Source: DAISJM01 sp036821485 (GTDB lineage Bacteria > Verrucomicrobiota > Kiritimatiellia > CAIQIC01 > JAGNIJ01). From it: 43,828 nt of DNA. The DNA lies in NCBI GenBank assembly GCA_036821485.1, contig DAISJM010000028.1, forward strand, positions 1-43,828, given 5' to 3'. A program made the translations under genes and the position numbers. The notes under the pieces were generated by a model, which had not been told where the DNA came from, searched no databases, and worked only from the letters and a program-made list of their open reading frames with translations. Shown here piece after piece: positions 14,887 to 24,036 of this stretch (position 1 is the stretch's first letter; each line of letters starts with the position of its first letter).

Positions 14887-15696
14887 ATGACGACGCGCGA
14901 GTTTGCTGGATATCCTATTGTTCGCACACTGGCCGGTGGCGGTATGACCCGTCTTTACGTCGGGCTCGATCCGCAACAAAACCGGGTGGTCATCCGCCAT
15001 CTCATTGATCAGTGGGCCCGGCACCGCAAAATCAGGAAGAATTTCTTCCACAGCGCGGAAATCCTGAGCCACCTCAACCATCCTAATATCATCAAACTCA
15101 TCAAAACGGGCTACGAGGGCTCCATCCCGTATATGGTGCTCGATTACAAAGAATCCCGCACCCTGCGCGACCTCATTCTCTATCGCGACCCGCTCCTTGC
15201 CCAGAACGTGCTCTCGCTCATCCGCCAGATCGCCGCCGGTCTTTTCCATATCCACGGCAACGGCTACCTGCACCTCGATCTCAAGCCCGAGAACATTCTC
15301 ATCCAGAACGACGGCCATGTCTTCATCATCGACTTCGATCTCGCGCTGAAAACGAAGCGCTGGTGGAAGAAGATCAAGCAGATGCCCGGCACCCCGTCTT
15401 ACATCGCGCCGGAAACGCTCACCCACCATACCGTGGATGAACGGTCCGACATCTACAGCTTCGGTGTAACCTGCTATGAGATGCTGACGTACCACAAGCC
15501 GTTCGAGGGCGATAAGATCGAGCAGGTCCGCGCGGCGCAGGTCGATCCCAATATTCCGCCCACCCGTTTGAAACAGCACAACCCGGCCGTCCCCACGGCA
15601 CTGGAAACTCTTGTCCTCAAGTGTCTGGCCAAACAGCCGGACGCGCGTTATCCATCCATGAGCCTTGTCATCAGGGACCTTGAAGCAATCATATGA
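14887..15696 (+). CDS. Atypical bacterial Ser/Thr protein kinase-like protein
   Basis: A 269-residue Hanks-type kinase domain without a membrane segment or sensor domain. The fold is clear: a glycine loop (G17-G18-G19), alpha-C Glu58, K133 and N136 in D-L-K-P-E-N, and G-T-P-S-Y-I-A-P-E. Several key positions deviate. The beta-3 lysine of VAIK is Arg37 (V-V-I-R), the HRD motif is H129-L130-D131, and DFG is D149-F150-D151. The catalytic Asp131 and metal Asp149 remain. Loss of the ATP-anchoring lysine suggests weak activity, an altered mechanism or a pseudokinase. The stop overlaps the next start as ATGA, so the kinase and the L,D-transpeptidase are translationally coupled. A link to cell-wall control is therefore an inference. 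Confidence 0.88.
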   Translation: MTTREFAGYPIVRTLAGGGMTRLYVGLDPQQNRVVIRHLIDQWARHRKIRKNFFHSAEILSHLNHPNIIKLIKTGYEGSIPYMVLDYKESRTLRDLILYRDPLLAQNVLSLIRQIAAGLFHIHGNGYLHLDLKPENILIQNDGHVFIIDFDLALKTKRWWKKIKQMPGTPSYIAPETLTHHTVDERSDIYSFGVTCYEMLTYHKPFEGDKIEQVRAAQVDPNIPPTRLKQHNPAVPTALETLVLKCLAKQPDARYPSMSLVIRDLEAII

Positions 15697-16613
15697 CCGA
15701 CATCTATCTCGGACAGCAGAAATCCAATAAGGGCTGCCTCGTCATCGCGGTGCTCGTTGCCGTCGCTTTCGCGGCCTTCGTGTTCTGGCGTTTCACGCGG
15801 CCGGCAACTTCGACGCCACCGCCTTCCGCCGAATCCCCCGCCGCGGCCGAGGCCCCGGCTTCCACCGCCGCCCCCTCGACCCCTTCGTCGGATCCCGGCG
15901 CCGCCCTGCTCAATTCGGCGCGCCAGTTCAAGAACGAGGACAAGTATCTTGAAGCCCGCGACAAGGCCTACGAAGTGCTCGACCAGTCTTCCAACGCGGC
16001 CGCCAGAACCGCCGCGGAACAACTCCTCGGCGAAGTCAACGTGGCCCTCGTCCTCAGCCCGCGCCAGATGCCCGAGAAAATTGATTATGCAGTCCAGCCC
16101 GGCGACGCCCTCGTACTCCTGGCGCGGAAGAACGGTACGACGATCGACACGATCCAGATCGGCAACCGGCTGACTTCCGCCAACATCCGCGTGGGCGACC
16201 GGCTCCGCATCTTCACCGGCAAGTTCGCCATCAAGGTCAGCAAGTCGCGCAACGACATGGTCCTGCTGATGAACGACCGCTTCTTCAAGCGCTACTTCGT
16301 CGGCACCGGCCAGTACGGGAAGACCCCCACCGGCGAACTTGTCATCAAGGACAAGATACCCAACCCGCCGTGGTGGCGGTCCGACGGTAAGCAGATTCCG
16401 TTCGGCGACACCAACAACGTCCTCGGAACACGCTGGATGTCGCTGAAATATGCGGACGATTCGCCGCTCAGCGGCTACGGTATCCACGGGACGTGGGAGC
16501 CCGAGACCATCGGCAAGCAGGCCAGCGCCGGCTGCATACGCCTGCTGAATTCAGACGTCGAAGAACTTTTCACCCTGGTGCCTGAAGGCACCCCGGTCAC
16601 GATCACGGAGTAG
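15693..16613 (+). CDS. LysM and YkuD domain L,D-transpeptidase
   Basis: A 306-residue membrane-anchored L,D-transpeptidase, expected to form 3-3 peptidoglycan crosslinks or attach proteins to the wall. Parts in order: a short cytoplasmic tail, one transmembrane segment (about residues 16-34), a Pro/Ala/Ser-rich linker (about 37-70), a short helical repeat region (about 70-115), a LysM domain (about 128-170) and a YkuD catalytic domain to the C-terminus. The catalytic signature is complete: I-H-G-T near residue 268, then S-A-G-C-I-R-L. The ATG overlaps the kinase stop (ATGA). accA begins 20 bases after it. Confidence 0.93.
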   Translation: MTDIYLGQQKSNKGCLVIAVLVAVAFAAFVFWRFTRPATSTPPPSAESPAAAEAPASTAAPSTPSSDPGAALLNSARQFKNEDKYLEARDKAYEVLDQSSNAAARTAAEQLLGEVNVALVLSPRQMPEKIDYAVQPGDALVLLARKNGTTIDTIQIGNRLTSANIRVGDRLRIFTGKFAIKVSKSRNDMVLLMNDRFFKRYFVGTGQYGKTPTGELVIKDKIPNPPWWRSDGKQIPFGDTNNVLGTRWMSLKYADDSPLSGYGIHGTWEPETIGKQASAGCIRLLNSDVEELFTLVPEGTPVTITE

Positions 16614-16633
16614 GCAACTCCAGGGAGGCAACC

Positions 16634-17602
16634 GTGGCAACCTGCGTATTACCTTTTGAAAAGCCCATCATGGAGATGGAGAAGAAGCTGAAGGAACTTC
16701 AGACCTTCAGCCAGACCCAGAAAATCGATGTCTCCCACGAGATCGAGCGCATGCAGACCAAGATTTCCGAGATGCGCCAACAGGTCTATGCCGGCCTCTC
16801 TCCATGGCAGAAGGTACAGGTCGCCCGACACCCCCTTCGTCCCTACACACTCGATTACATCCGCGAGATGACCACCGACTTCGTGGAACTCCACGGCGAT
16901 CGGATTCATGCTGACGACCGCGCGATCATCGGCGGCTTCGCCCGCATCGGCGCTGAAAACGTGCTCCTCATCGGCACTCAAAAGGGCCGCGATACCAAGA
17001 GTAACCTCGAGTGCAATTTCGGCTGCGCCTATCCCGAGGGCTACCGCAAGGCACTCCGCCTGATGAAACTGGCTGCGAAGTTCAATGTCCCCATCGTTAC
17101 GCTCATCGACACCCCAGGGGCCTACCCGGGCGTCGAATCCGAGGAGCGCCACATCGCCGAAGCCATCGCCGTTAATCTCCGCGAGATGTTCACCTTCCCC
17201 GTGCCGATGATCATCACCATCATTGGTGAAGGCGGCAGCGGAGGCGCCTTGGGCATCGGCGTTGGCGACCGCGTGCTCGTGCTGGAATACTCCTACTACT
17301 CCGTCATCTCCCCTGAAGGCTGCGCGGCCATTCTCTGGCGAGACCGTGCGAATGCGGACAAAGCCGCAGCGGCGCTGAAACTGACGTCCAAGGATCTTCT
17401 CGAAGCAGGCTTGGCTGACGAAATCGTGCCCGAACCGCCCGGCGGCGCGCACTGCGACCCCAAGGCCATGGCTGCCACCCTCAAGACAGCGCTGCTCAAG
17501 AATCTGAAGGAGCTCCGGAAGCTCTCTCCCGAGAAACTCATGGACCTGCGCTACAAGAAGTTCCGCGCCATGGGCGTGTTCGGCGAAGATGACAAGAAGT
17601 AA
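16634..17602 (+). CDS. accA: Acetyl-CoA carboxylase carboxyltransferase subunit alpha
   Basis: A 322-residue AccA, the alpha half of the acetyl-CoA carboxylase carboxyltransferase, partner of AccD (12048-12905). Characteristic segments are the N-terminal coiled coil (L-E-F-E-K-P-like start, E-M-E-K-K-L-K-E-L), R-H-P-x-R-P-Y-T-L-D-Y-I, H-G-D-R, and the acyl-CoA pocket G-E-G-G-S-G-G-A-L-G-I-G near residue 197. The start is GTG at 16634 with a strong GGGAGG ribosome binding site. Third gene of the short plus-strand unit after the kinase and the L,D-transpeptidase. It converges on the GH16-like gene with only 21 bases between stops. Confidence 0.95.
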   Translation: MATCVLPFEKPIMEMEKKLKELQTFSQTQKIDVSHEIERMQTKISEMRQQVYAGLSPWQKVQVARHPLRPYTLDYIREMTTDFVELHGDRIHADDRAIIGGFARIGAENVLLIGTQKGRDTKSNLECNFGCAYPEGYRKALRLMKLAAKFNVPIVTLIDTPGAYPGVESEERHIAEAIAVNLREMFTFPVPMIITIIGEGGSGGALGIGVGDRVLVLEYSYYSVISPEGCAAILWRDRANADKAAAALKLTSKDLLEAGLADEIVPEPPGGAHCDPKAMAATLKTALLKNLKELRKLSPEKLMDLRYKKFRAMGVFGEDDKK

Positions 17603-17623
17603 CTCCGGCAGGTCGCCCTCCCG

Positions 17624-19999
17624 TCACGGAGCAAGCCTGATCCTGTAGAGAAACGGACCCGTACTGCTCGCCGTGCTGTCCGTGTACACATTCACCGGCG
17701 GCGTCGACGTGCAAAACCCAAGACTCGAGAACGCGACCGGCGAGAGAAGGTTTGTTGCCCGATCTATGTTGTAGGATTTCCCCTCCGCGCTTAGCCAGCG
17801 AATCACGATTCCACCCCCACTCCAATCATTCGTCGCAACAAATCGCAACAGCGAGTTCCTGTTCGTCGGATCCGTTCCCGCCCGGTACTCGTGCACGTCC
17901 ATAAACCCGTCGCCATCTGAATCGCTCGACGCCGTCATGTTGGTCAGTGCGCCGCAATATCCAACCTCCCACGCGTCCGGCATGCCGTCCTCGTCGCCGT
18001 CATCGGAGAACATCATGCGAATGTTCGGCATGTACTTGTTGATGCCGGGCGGGGTAATGCCGTTTCTCAGCGGCAACTGTCCCGTCCACGTCAACGGATC
18101 GCTGCTCCCGTCAATGAACTGTTCATAGCTGCGATTCACATTCGTCTGTGTGAACCGGACAAAACCTGCATCCACCCACCCCTCGTTGCTCTTTGAGAAA
18201 TCCACGAGCAGGCTGTTGGACCCGTTGTAGTAGAAAAAATTCGTGAGGACGAACGTGTGCCAGCCGTTGTTGGTGATGATGAGCGTCCCTTGGTATACCG
18301 TCGTCCACCCATTCGATATCCACCCCTTCGTCATCGATGTTTGTGTTACGTGCTGCAGACGAATCGTGTAGTTGCTCAACGGAATCGTGGGAAAGCGGGC
18401 CACATCAATCGACAACTCTGTCAGCGTGCCTGTCCACCGGATCTCCCTGGAGAGATAGAGGGTCTGCAGCCGCTCCTGTTCGTAGTAGGCATTCAGCGGA
18501 TTGCGCCGCGTGGACGTTCCACCACCAATACTCACAACATTCGTGACCGGCGATGGACCCGGCGTGTTGGTGGCCATGGCGTTGGTCAAAAAAACGTGCG
18601 TCCAGTCATAGTAGATGTAGGCCGTGCTGTCATACCAGTCCTGCCCCCCCATCACCCAGTAGGCGTTGGTCAAGGTCCCCCCAAGATAGTGCAGGCCCAC
18701 GTCGCCGGATGGACTGCCATTCAGCGCCACCGGCAGATTCTCGCTGTTCCACGCTTGAACCCTGTATTCATCGCCGTCCAGCGTGAAGGACAACACCACG
18801 CCCCCATTGCCGAGATAGGCGGACGCATTCGTGACGACACCCGAGTAGCGCTCCGTTCCCATACTCGACGGTTGGCCGGTCTTGGTCGCAAAGGAAAGCC
18901 TGAGCACATTAGCCGTGCTGTCGTAGCCGGCCAGCAGCACCGCCGCATTCGTCGCGAACCACACGCTTTGGGGCTCCGATACGGCCGCCATCAACGCCTT
19001 GACATGTACACCCTCGGTCGTGCCGGTCTGCGTGACATCAATCCAGTCCAGCTTGGCCTGAAAGCAAACACCGGAAGCCGCGTTCCATTGAATCGCGTTC
19101 GTCGTGACCACGCCAAACTGCTCCACATCCGTCCCGTAAGGATTGATCCTTAATACACCGTTGGTCTCGACCACGAATTCCGGGTCGTTGAACGACCTCC
19201 AGATATTGCTCAACGAGGAATCGTTGAACTCATCCTCGAAGACGCCCAGCCCTGCCATGGGCGGCAGGCTGTTGGTGCTTGGCACAAAGACAAACTCGTG
19301 CACAACCAGTTCCAGTTGCTGCGTGTCCGTCGGCACCCTCCCCTGAAACAACCACAGATTCAGGTGCAGCTTTTCGGTCGACGCCACCGGGATGCTGTTG
19401 CTCGTGTAGGTCCACTCCGCAATCTTCAACGCCTCGCCCGGCGGCGGGTCCGCGTGCCCGAAGTAGCTTTGATAGAAGATGCTGTTCGTTTCCCAGATGA
19501 ACCGGTGCGTGGAGTAACTGCCTTCGGTGAATGCAGCATGAAACTCGTGAACGTTCCCTGCCCGCGCGGGCTGTGTCGCGAAGTTGGCGTTGTTGGTGCC
19601 CGTCCACGCCTGGACGAACTCGATGTCGAGTTCGTTGTTGTCGTCCAGATAAGTGAACAGCCCCCCCACCACATTGGTGTCCAGCTTGTCGAACTCGGTC
19701 GCAAGCTTGAAGCGATACTCACCGTAGCCGAAAGACTGCTCGCTGATGAGCTCCGGACAGTACCAGTTGCCGCCGACCTCTGTAATCTTCAGATGCAGGT
19801 AGCCACTGGCGTCGACCCACACGTTGTTGGTACTGTCGGACCAATCGTTCGGCCCCGGGCCCAGGTCCGTCCCATTCTTCACCAGCCAGTTCCGCCCCGC
19901 CCACAACACCACGCGCGCCTGCGCTTCCTCACAGACCAGTCCAAAACAGAGGGCCAACAGGAGAACAACCCGGCTGACAACTCGCATGTACGACTTCAT
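17624..19999 (-). CDS. Secreted GH16-like multidomain protein
   Basis: Exported protein of about 791 residues. A Sec signal peptide (M-K-S-Y-M-R-V-V with a hydrophobic core and cleavage near A-Q-A) is followed by a concanavalin-like domain (about 30-250) with E-L-D-I-E, matching the GH16 catalytic pattern ExDxE, and flanking W-Y-C-P and G-E-Y-R-F features. This suggests a beta-glucan or galactan hydrolase; the substrate is not readable. The middle (about 255-480) looks like a second beta-sandwich. Near 690-740 are calcium-type Asp repeats (D-G-D-E-D-G-M-P-D, D-S-D-G-D-G-F-M-D-V-H-E) followed by a short C-terminal beta domain. I use the ATG at 19999; an in-frame GTG at 20011 and an ATG at 19987 are alternatives. 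No neighbour suggests a polysaccharide locus. Confidence 0.75.
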   Translation of the reverse strand: MKSYMRVVSRVVLLLALCFGLVCEEAQARVVLWAGRNWLVKNGTDLGPGPNDWSDSTNNVWVDASGYLHLKITEVGGNWYCPELISEQSFGYGEYRFKLATEFDKLDTNVVGGLFTYLDDNNELDIEFVQAWTGTNNANFATQPARAGNVHEFHAAFTEGSYSTHRFIWETNSIFYQSYFGHADPPPGEALKIAEWTYTSNSIPVASTEKLHLNLWLFQGRVPTDTQQLELVVHEFVFVPSTNSLPPMAGLGVFEDEFNDSSLSNIWRSFNDPEFVVETNGVLRINPYGTDVEQFGVVTTNAIQWNAASGVCFQAKLDWIDVTQTGTTEGVHVKALMAAVSEPQSVWFATNAAVLLAGYDSTANVLRLSFATKTGQPSSMGTERYSGVVTNASAYLGNGGVVLSFTLDGDEYRVQAWNSENLPVALNGSPSGDVGLHYLGGTLTNAYWVMGGQDWYDSTAYIYYDWTHVFLTNAMATNTPGPSPVTNVVSIGGGTSTRRNPLNAYYEQERLQTLYLSREIRWTGTLTELSIDVARFPTIPLSNYTIRLQHVTQTSMTKGWISNGWTTVYQGTLIITNNGWHTFVLTNFFYYNGSNSLLVDFSKSNEGWVDAGFVRFTQTNVNRSYEQFIDGSSDPLTWTGQLPLRNGITPPGINKYMPNIRMMFSDDGDEDGMPDAWEVGYCGALTNMTASSDSDGDGFMDVHEYRAGTDPTNRNSLLRFVATNDWSGGGIVIRWLSAEGKSYNIDRATNLLSPVAFSSLGFCTSTPPVNVYTDSTASSTGPFLYRIRLAP

Positions 20000-20090
20000 C
20001 AACAACGCCACTTTGTTTGGATTACTAATAAAGAACGCGTTTCGCTGGATATTGTATAGACCTGGAAAGGGCTGAAGACTCCGGTCGAAA

Positions 20091-21875
20091 CTACGGCTTG
20101 GGCTCTTCTGCCGGCAGCGACAGTTGGATGTGGATATCCTTGAGCTGCTTCGCGTCGACCGTTGCCGGTGCGTTCATCATCAGATCCATCGCCTTCTGCG
20201 TCTTCGGGAAGGCAATGACATCACGAATGGACTCGCCACCGACCATCAGCATGACCAACCGGTCCAAACCCAGCGCGATGCCGCCGTGCGGAGGTGCCCC
20301 ATGGCTGAAGGCGCGGATCAGATGACCGAAACGATCCTCAATCTCCTGCGGCGCTATGCCTAGAAGCTGGAACATCTTCGCCTGCAGATCCGAGTCGTGG
20401 ATTCGAATGCTGCCGCCGCCCAGCTCGACGCCGTTGAGCACGATGTCGTAAGCCTGTGCCCGGACTTTCAAAGGATCACTGTCCAGCAATGCCACATCGT
20501 CCAGGTGCGGAGACGTGAACGGATGATGCATCGCCTGCATCTCCCCTTCGTCGTTCTTCTCGAACAGCGGGAAATCGGTCACCCACGTAAACACGAATTT
20601 ATCCTTCGTGATCAAACCCGCCGCCTCACCCGCAATCAAACGCAAACGACCCAGCGCCGTGTTGACCACGCTGATCTTGTCCGCACCAAATAGAATCAGG
20701 TCGCCGGCTTGGATCGACAGTTTCTCCGCCAAACCCGCCTTCTCGGCGTCCGAAAAGAACTTGATGATCGGCGACTTCCATTCGCCATCCGTGCCGACGC
20801 GAATGTAGGCAAGACCACCCAACCCGGAATCCTTCGCCAGTGCTGTCCAGTCCTCCATGACGCTCAGCGACGTAGACCCAAGGCCTTTCGCGTTGATAGC
20901 CTTGACCACTCCACCCTTCCCCAGCACATTCGCGAACACCTTGAAGCTGGTGGCCTTGAACACCTCGGACACATCCACCATTTCCATGCCGAAACGAAGG
21001 TCAGGCTTGTCGCTGCCATACTTGCCCATAGCCTCGGCATAGCTCATCCGCGGAATCGGCAGCTTCACCTCGCCACGACCCGATACGCGCATGATTTCCG
21101 CAATCAGGCCGTCGATGATCTGGAAGATGTCCTCCACCGTGACAAAGGAAAGCTCCATGTCGATCTGTGTGAACTCAGGCTGACGATCCGCCCGCAGATC
21201 CTCGTCGCGGAAACAACGCGCGAGCTGATAATAGCGATCCATGCCCGCCAGCATCAGCAACTGCTTGTACTGCTGCGGCGACTGTGGCAACGCATAGAAT
21301 GAACCGGGAACAATGCGGCTCGGCACAAGGTAATCGCGCGCGCCTTCCGGCGTGCTCTTGGTCAGCATGGGCGTCTCGATGTCCATGAACCCGGCCTTGT
21401 CCAAGTACACGCGGGCCGCCTGCACGATCCGATGCCGCTGCTCCAGGTTCTTCTGCATCTGCTTCCGGCGCAGATCCAGATAGCGATACGTCATGCGCAG
21501 ATCCTCGGACACGCGCATGGCTTCCTCGTCGTCCAGCGGAAACGGAGGCGTCTTGCTCTTGTTCAGCACCACGATGCTGGTCGACCGCACTTCGATTTCG
21601 CCCGTCGCCAGCTTCGAGTTCGCCATCTCGCCGGGCCGGGGCTCCACGACGCCCTGCGCCTGGATGACATACTCGGCACGTGTCGACTGCGCGATATCCC
21701 ACGCTTCCTTCGAATCGCGCGGATCGAAAATCACCTGCGTCACGCCGTAGCGGTCGCGGAGATCGATGAAGATCACGCCGCCGTGATCACGGACGGTGTC
21801 CACCCAGCCGCACAATTTGACGGTCTTCCCCTCGTCCTGCTTCCGCAACTGGCCGCATGTATGAGTCCGCATCAT
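20091..21875 (-). CDS. aspS: Aspartyl-tRNA synthetase (bacterial type)
   Basis: A 594-residue class IIb synthetase charging tRNA(Asp), possibly also tRNA(Asn) because a GatCAB amidotransferase is encoded nearby. It has the N-terminal OB anticodon-binding domain (C-G-W-V-D-T-V-R-D-H-G-G), class II motif 2 (F-R-D-E-D-L-R-A-D-R-Q-P-E-F-T-Q-I-D) near residue 220, the bacterial GAD insertion (about 285-420) and motif 3 (G-L-D-R-L-V-M-L) near 540. The first ATG overlaps the hisS stop (ATGA). Discriminating versus non-discriminating status is not obvious by eye. The presence of GatCAB makes the question relevant. Confidence 0.96.
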   Translation of the reverse strand: MMRTHTCGQLRKQDEGKTVKLCGWVDTVRDHGGVIFIDLRDRYGVTQVIFDPRDSKEAWDIAQSTRAEYVIQAQGVVEPRPGEMANSKLATGEIEVRSTSIVVLNKSKTPPFPLDDEEAMRVSEDLRMTYRYLDLRRKQMQKNLEQRHRIVQAARVYLDKAGFMDIETPMLTKSTPEGARDYLVPSRIVPGSFYALPQSPQQYKQLLMLAGMDRYYQLARCFRDEDLRADRQPEFTQIDMELSFVTVEDIFQIIDGLIAEIMRVSGRGEVKLPIPRMSYAEAMGKYGSDKPDLRFGMEMVDVSEVFKATSFKVFANVLGKGGVVKAINAKGLGSTSLSVMEDWTALAKDSGLGGLAYIRVGTDGEWKSPIIKFFSDAEKAGLAEKLSIQAGDLILFGADKISVVNTALGRLRLIAGEAAGLITKDKFVFTWVTDFPLFEKNDEGEMQAMHHPFTSPHLDDVALLDSDPLKVRAQAYDIVLNGVELGGGSIRIHDSDLQAKMFQLLGIAPQEIEDRFGHLIRAFSHGAPPHGGIALGLDRLVMLMVGGESIRDVIAFPKTQKAMDLMMNAPATVDAKQLKDIHIQLSLPAEEPKP

Positions 21876-23149
21876 GACTTCAAAACCTCCGTACCGCCGA
21901 CGGCATGCAGCCGCTCGACCAGCTCCGCCAGCGACATCTCCGCTTGCGAGCCATCCTTCATGTTCTTAAGCACCAACAACCCCTTCTCAAGTTCCAGATC
22001 GCCGCGGATGACCGCATAAGCGGACCCCGCGCGGTTGGCCTGCCGCATCTGGGACTTCAAACTCCGCGCGTGAACATCAATTCCGCAGGCAACGCCGCGC
22101 AACCGCAACGTCTGTGCCAGCACCATATTCTCCGCCAATGCCCGATCGCCCTGGGAGACGATCCAGACCACCGGCCCGGGAGCCCCTTCCAAGGCCCCTC
22201 CCATATCGTGCTGTAGCGCCGTCACCACGCGTTCCATCCCCACCGCAAAGCCCACGCCGTCAATGAGTTTGCCCGCCACCTCGATCTGGTAACGCCCGCC
22301 GCCGGAGATCGCGTCCTGTGCACCCAAGGCCGGATGACGGTTCTCCCAGACCGTGTGGACGTAATAATCCAACCCGCGAACCAGCCGAGGGTTGATCCTC
22401 GCCGGAATGCTCAACTGTTCCAACAGCCGCAGCACATCGTCGATGTACTTGCGTGAAGCGTCGCTCATGAAACTTGTCATCGGCGGCAGCGCGTCGACAA
22501 CCTTCCCGCACGCTTCCTGTTTGCAGTCCAGCACACGGAGAATGTTCGACTCATACCGGCGCCGGCAGTCTTCACAAAGTTCGCCCATGTGCGGCTTGAG
22601 CGCTTGCGTCAATCCCTCGACCACCGCGCGTCGATCCTCCGGCAACCCACGCGTGTTGAGTTCGACGCCCGAAGCCTTCAACCCCCACGCCGAAAAAACG
22701 TGCTGCTGTAACGCGATCACTTCCACGTCCGCGGCGGGACTCGCCACGCCGAGCGCCTCAACACCGAACTGGTGGAACTGGCGCTTGCGCCCGGCCTGTG
22801 GACGCTCGCAACGGAACATGGGCCCCATGTAGTAGAAACGCCCGTCGGCCGCCTCTTGCCCGAGCCCGGCCGCGTAACGAATGATGCTCGCCGTGCCTTC
22901 CGGCCGCAGGCTTACACTCCGGCCGCCGCGATCCTCGAAGGTATACATTTCCTTCTGCACCACGTCGGTCGTGTCGCCCAGCGAACGAACAAAGACACTC
23001 GTCGGCTCGAGAACAGGCGTGCGGACTTCGGTGAAACCATAGAGGGCCAACACTTGGCGCGCTTTTTCTTCCATGCGCTGCCATGTGCTGATCTCCGGGA
23101 CACCGAGGTCGGACATGCCCGGAAGGGGCTGGAAATCGGATGAGGTCAT
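21872..23149 (-). CDS. hisS: Histidyl-tRNA synthetase
   Basis: A 425-residue class II synthetase attaching histidine to tRNA(His). Motif 1 lies around residue 45, motif 2 near 113 (M-F-R-C-E-R-P-Q-A-G-R-K-R-Q-F-H-Q), the histidine-specific loop R-G-L-D-Y-Y near 262, motif 3 G-F-A-V-G-M-E-R, and the C-terminal anticodon-binding domain (about 330-420). Normal length. It follows the HU/IHF gene by 17 bases and overlaps aspS by four bases. hisS-aspS pairing is common in bacteria. The HU gene at the head of the operon is less usual. Confidence 0.96.
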   Translation of the reverse strand: MTSSDFQPLPGMSDLGVPEISTWQRMEEKARQVLALYGFTEVRTPVLEPTSVFVRSLGDTTDVVQKEMYTFEDRGGRSVSLRPEGTASIIRYAAGLGQEAADGRFYYMGPMFRCERPQAGRKRQFHQFGVEALGVASPAADVEVIALQQHVFSAWGLKASGVELNTRGLPEDRRAVVEGLTQALKPHMGELCEDCRRRYESNILRVLDCKQEACGKVVDALPPMTSFMSDASRKYIDDVLRLLEQLSIPARINPRLVRGLDYYVHTVWENRHPALGAQDAISGGGRYQIEVAGKLIDGVGFAVGMERVVTALQHDMGGALEGAPGPVVWIVSQGDRALAENMVLAQTLRLRGVACGIDVHARSLKSQMRQANRAGSAYAVIRGDLELEKGLLVLKNMKDGSQAEMSLAELVERLHAVGGTEVLKS

Positions 23150-23166
23150 GGACCGGCCAGCGACGC

Positions 23167-23448
23167 TCAGGCGCCGGTGATGATTTTCTTCATGATCTTC
23201 CCGGGCTTGAACTTCACAACCTTGCGCTCCGGGATCGTGACAACTTGCTGCGGGCGATTGGGATTGCGTCCGATGCGCTGCTTGCGCTGACGCACTTCGA
23301 AAACACCGAAGTTGCGGAACTCCACCGTTTCCCCTTTGGCCAGCCCATCGACGATATAATCGAGGGTCTTCTGGATGACGGCATAGACGTCCTGCTGAAT
23401 CAGCCCCGTCTCATCCGCAATCCGAACCACCAAGTCTCTCTTCGTCAT
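23167..23448 (-). CDS. HU/IHF-family DNA-binding protein
   Basis: A 93-residue histone-like DNA-bending protein. The HU fold is clear: N-terminal helices (M-T-K-R-D-L-V-V-R-I-A), the turn G-E-T-V-E-F-R-N-F-G-V-F-E-V, and the beta-arm with G-R-N-P, whose proline intercalates DNA. The tail K-P-G-K-I-M-K-K fits HU and IHF subunits alike, so I do not assign hupB, ihfA or ihfB. It has a good promoter and a palindrome upstream (23509-23556), a leader of about 70 bases and GAGGAG-like ribosome binding bases. hisS follows after 17 bases, so it probably heads a three-gene operon. Confidence 0.92.
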   Translation of the reverse strand: MTKRDLVVRIADETGLIQQDVYAVIQKTLDYIVDGLAKGETVEFRNFGVFEVRQRKQRIGRNPNRPQQVVTIPERKVVKFKPGKIMKKIITGA

Positions 23449-23508
23449 GGTATGTCACTCCTCTTCGGCGCCCTGGGCCACAACGGTCTCCGCCACGGCT
23501 CAAAATCC

Positions 23509-23556
23509 TGTAACTAGTTAACAGCGCGATATTAGGACTCTATTGCCCCCGGTCAA
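23509..23556 (-). promoter_or_regulatory. Promoter and palindrome upstream of the HU-hisS-aspS operon
   Basis: Minus-strand -35 TTGACC (23551-23556), 16-base spacer, -10 TAATAT (23529-23534), start near 23521. Immediately downstream is the perfect palindrome TAACTAGTTA (23511-23520), which would sit at the transcription start and could be an operator. No regulator is recognised from the site. Confidence 0.55.
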
Positions 23557-23612
23557 GGGGAAACCGAATCATCCCTCCGGCCCCAAATCCCAAGACCACG
23601 CCAACCACACCC

Positions 23613-23846
23613 CTAACGCACCACACGATGGATGTAACCGCAGACCGACGCGGCAACAAGCATAATGAAGGCCAGGCTCTTGTTGAACAGGTAGAAACTG
23701 TCGCCCACCTTCCCCAACGGGTGTCGTACCAGCACATCGGCGGAAGGAAACCAGCCGTCTTTCACACACCACAGACCGATAACGAGAAAGACCACGCCCC
23801 AGTAGAGAAATCGCCGCGTACCTTCAACATGATAGCGTCTTGCCAT
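23613..23846 (-). CDS. Small two-helix membrane protein, unknown function
   Basis: About 77 residues with two hydrophobic segments: F-L-Y-W-G-V-V-F-L-V-I-G-L-W near residue 12, and L-A-F-I-M-L-V-A-A-S-V-C-G near residue 60. A basic N-terminus (M-A-R-R-Y) and basic C-terminus (H-R-V-V-R) suggest both ends face the cytoplasm. I chose the ATG at 23846. The frame is open further upstream, but those codons are Gly/Pro-rich and look non-coding. The ribosome binding site is weak. It stands alone, divergent from the deoxyribosyltransferase-like gene and ahead of the HU promoter. I do not recognise a family. Confidence 0.6.
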   Translation of the reverse strand: MARRYHVEGTRRFLYWGVVFLVIGLWCVKDGWFPSADVLVRHPLGKVGDSFYLFNKSLAFIMLVAASVCGYIHRVVR

Positions 23847-24036
23847 GGAAACTGCCCCACCCGCCGGCCCCCTTCCGAAGGACACCGGACGACCCACAGA
23901 CTATAGTCGCACCACCCCGCCGCCGCCAAGCAGGAATCAACCGTCATCTCGTCTCGATTCCGGTTTGAACCCGGCGCAATCTTCGGGTACAAAAAGCCCG
24001 TTCTGCGCAAACCCGATTTATCACAAAGGAAGCATC

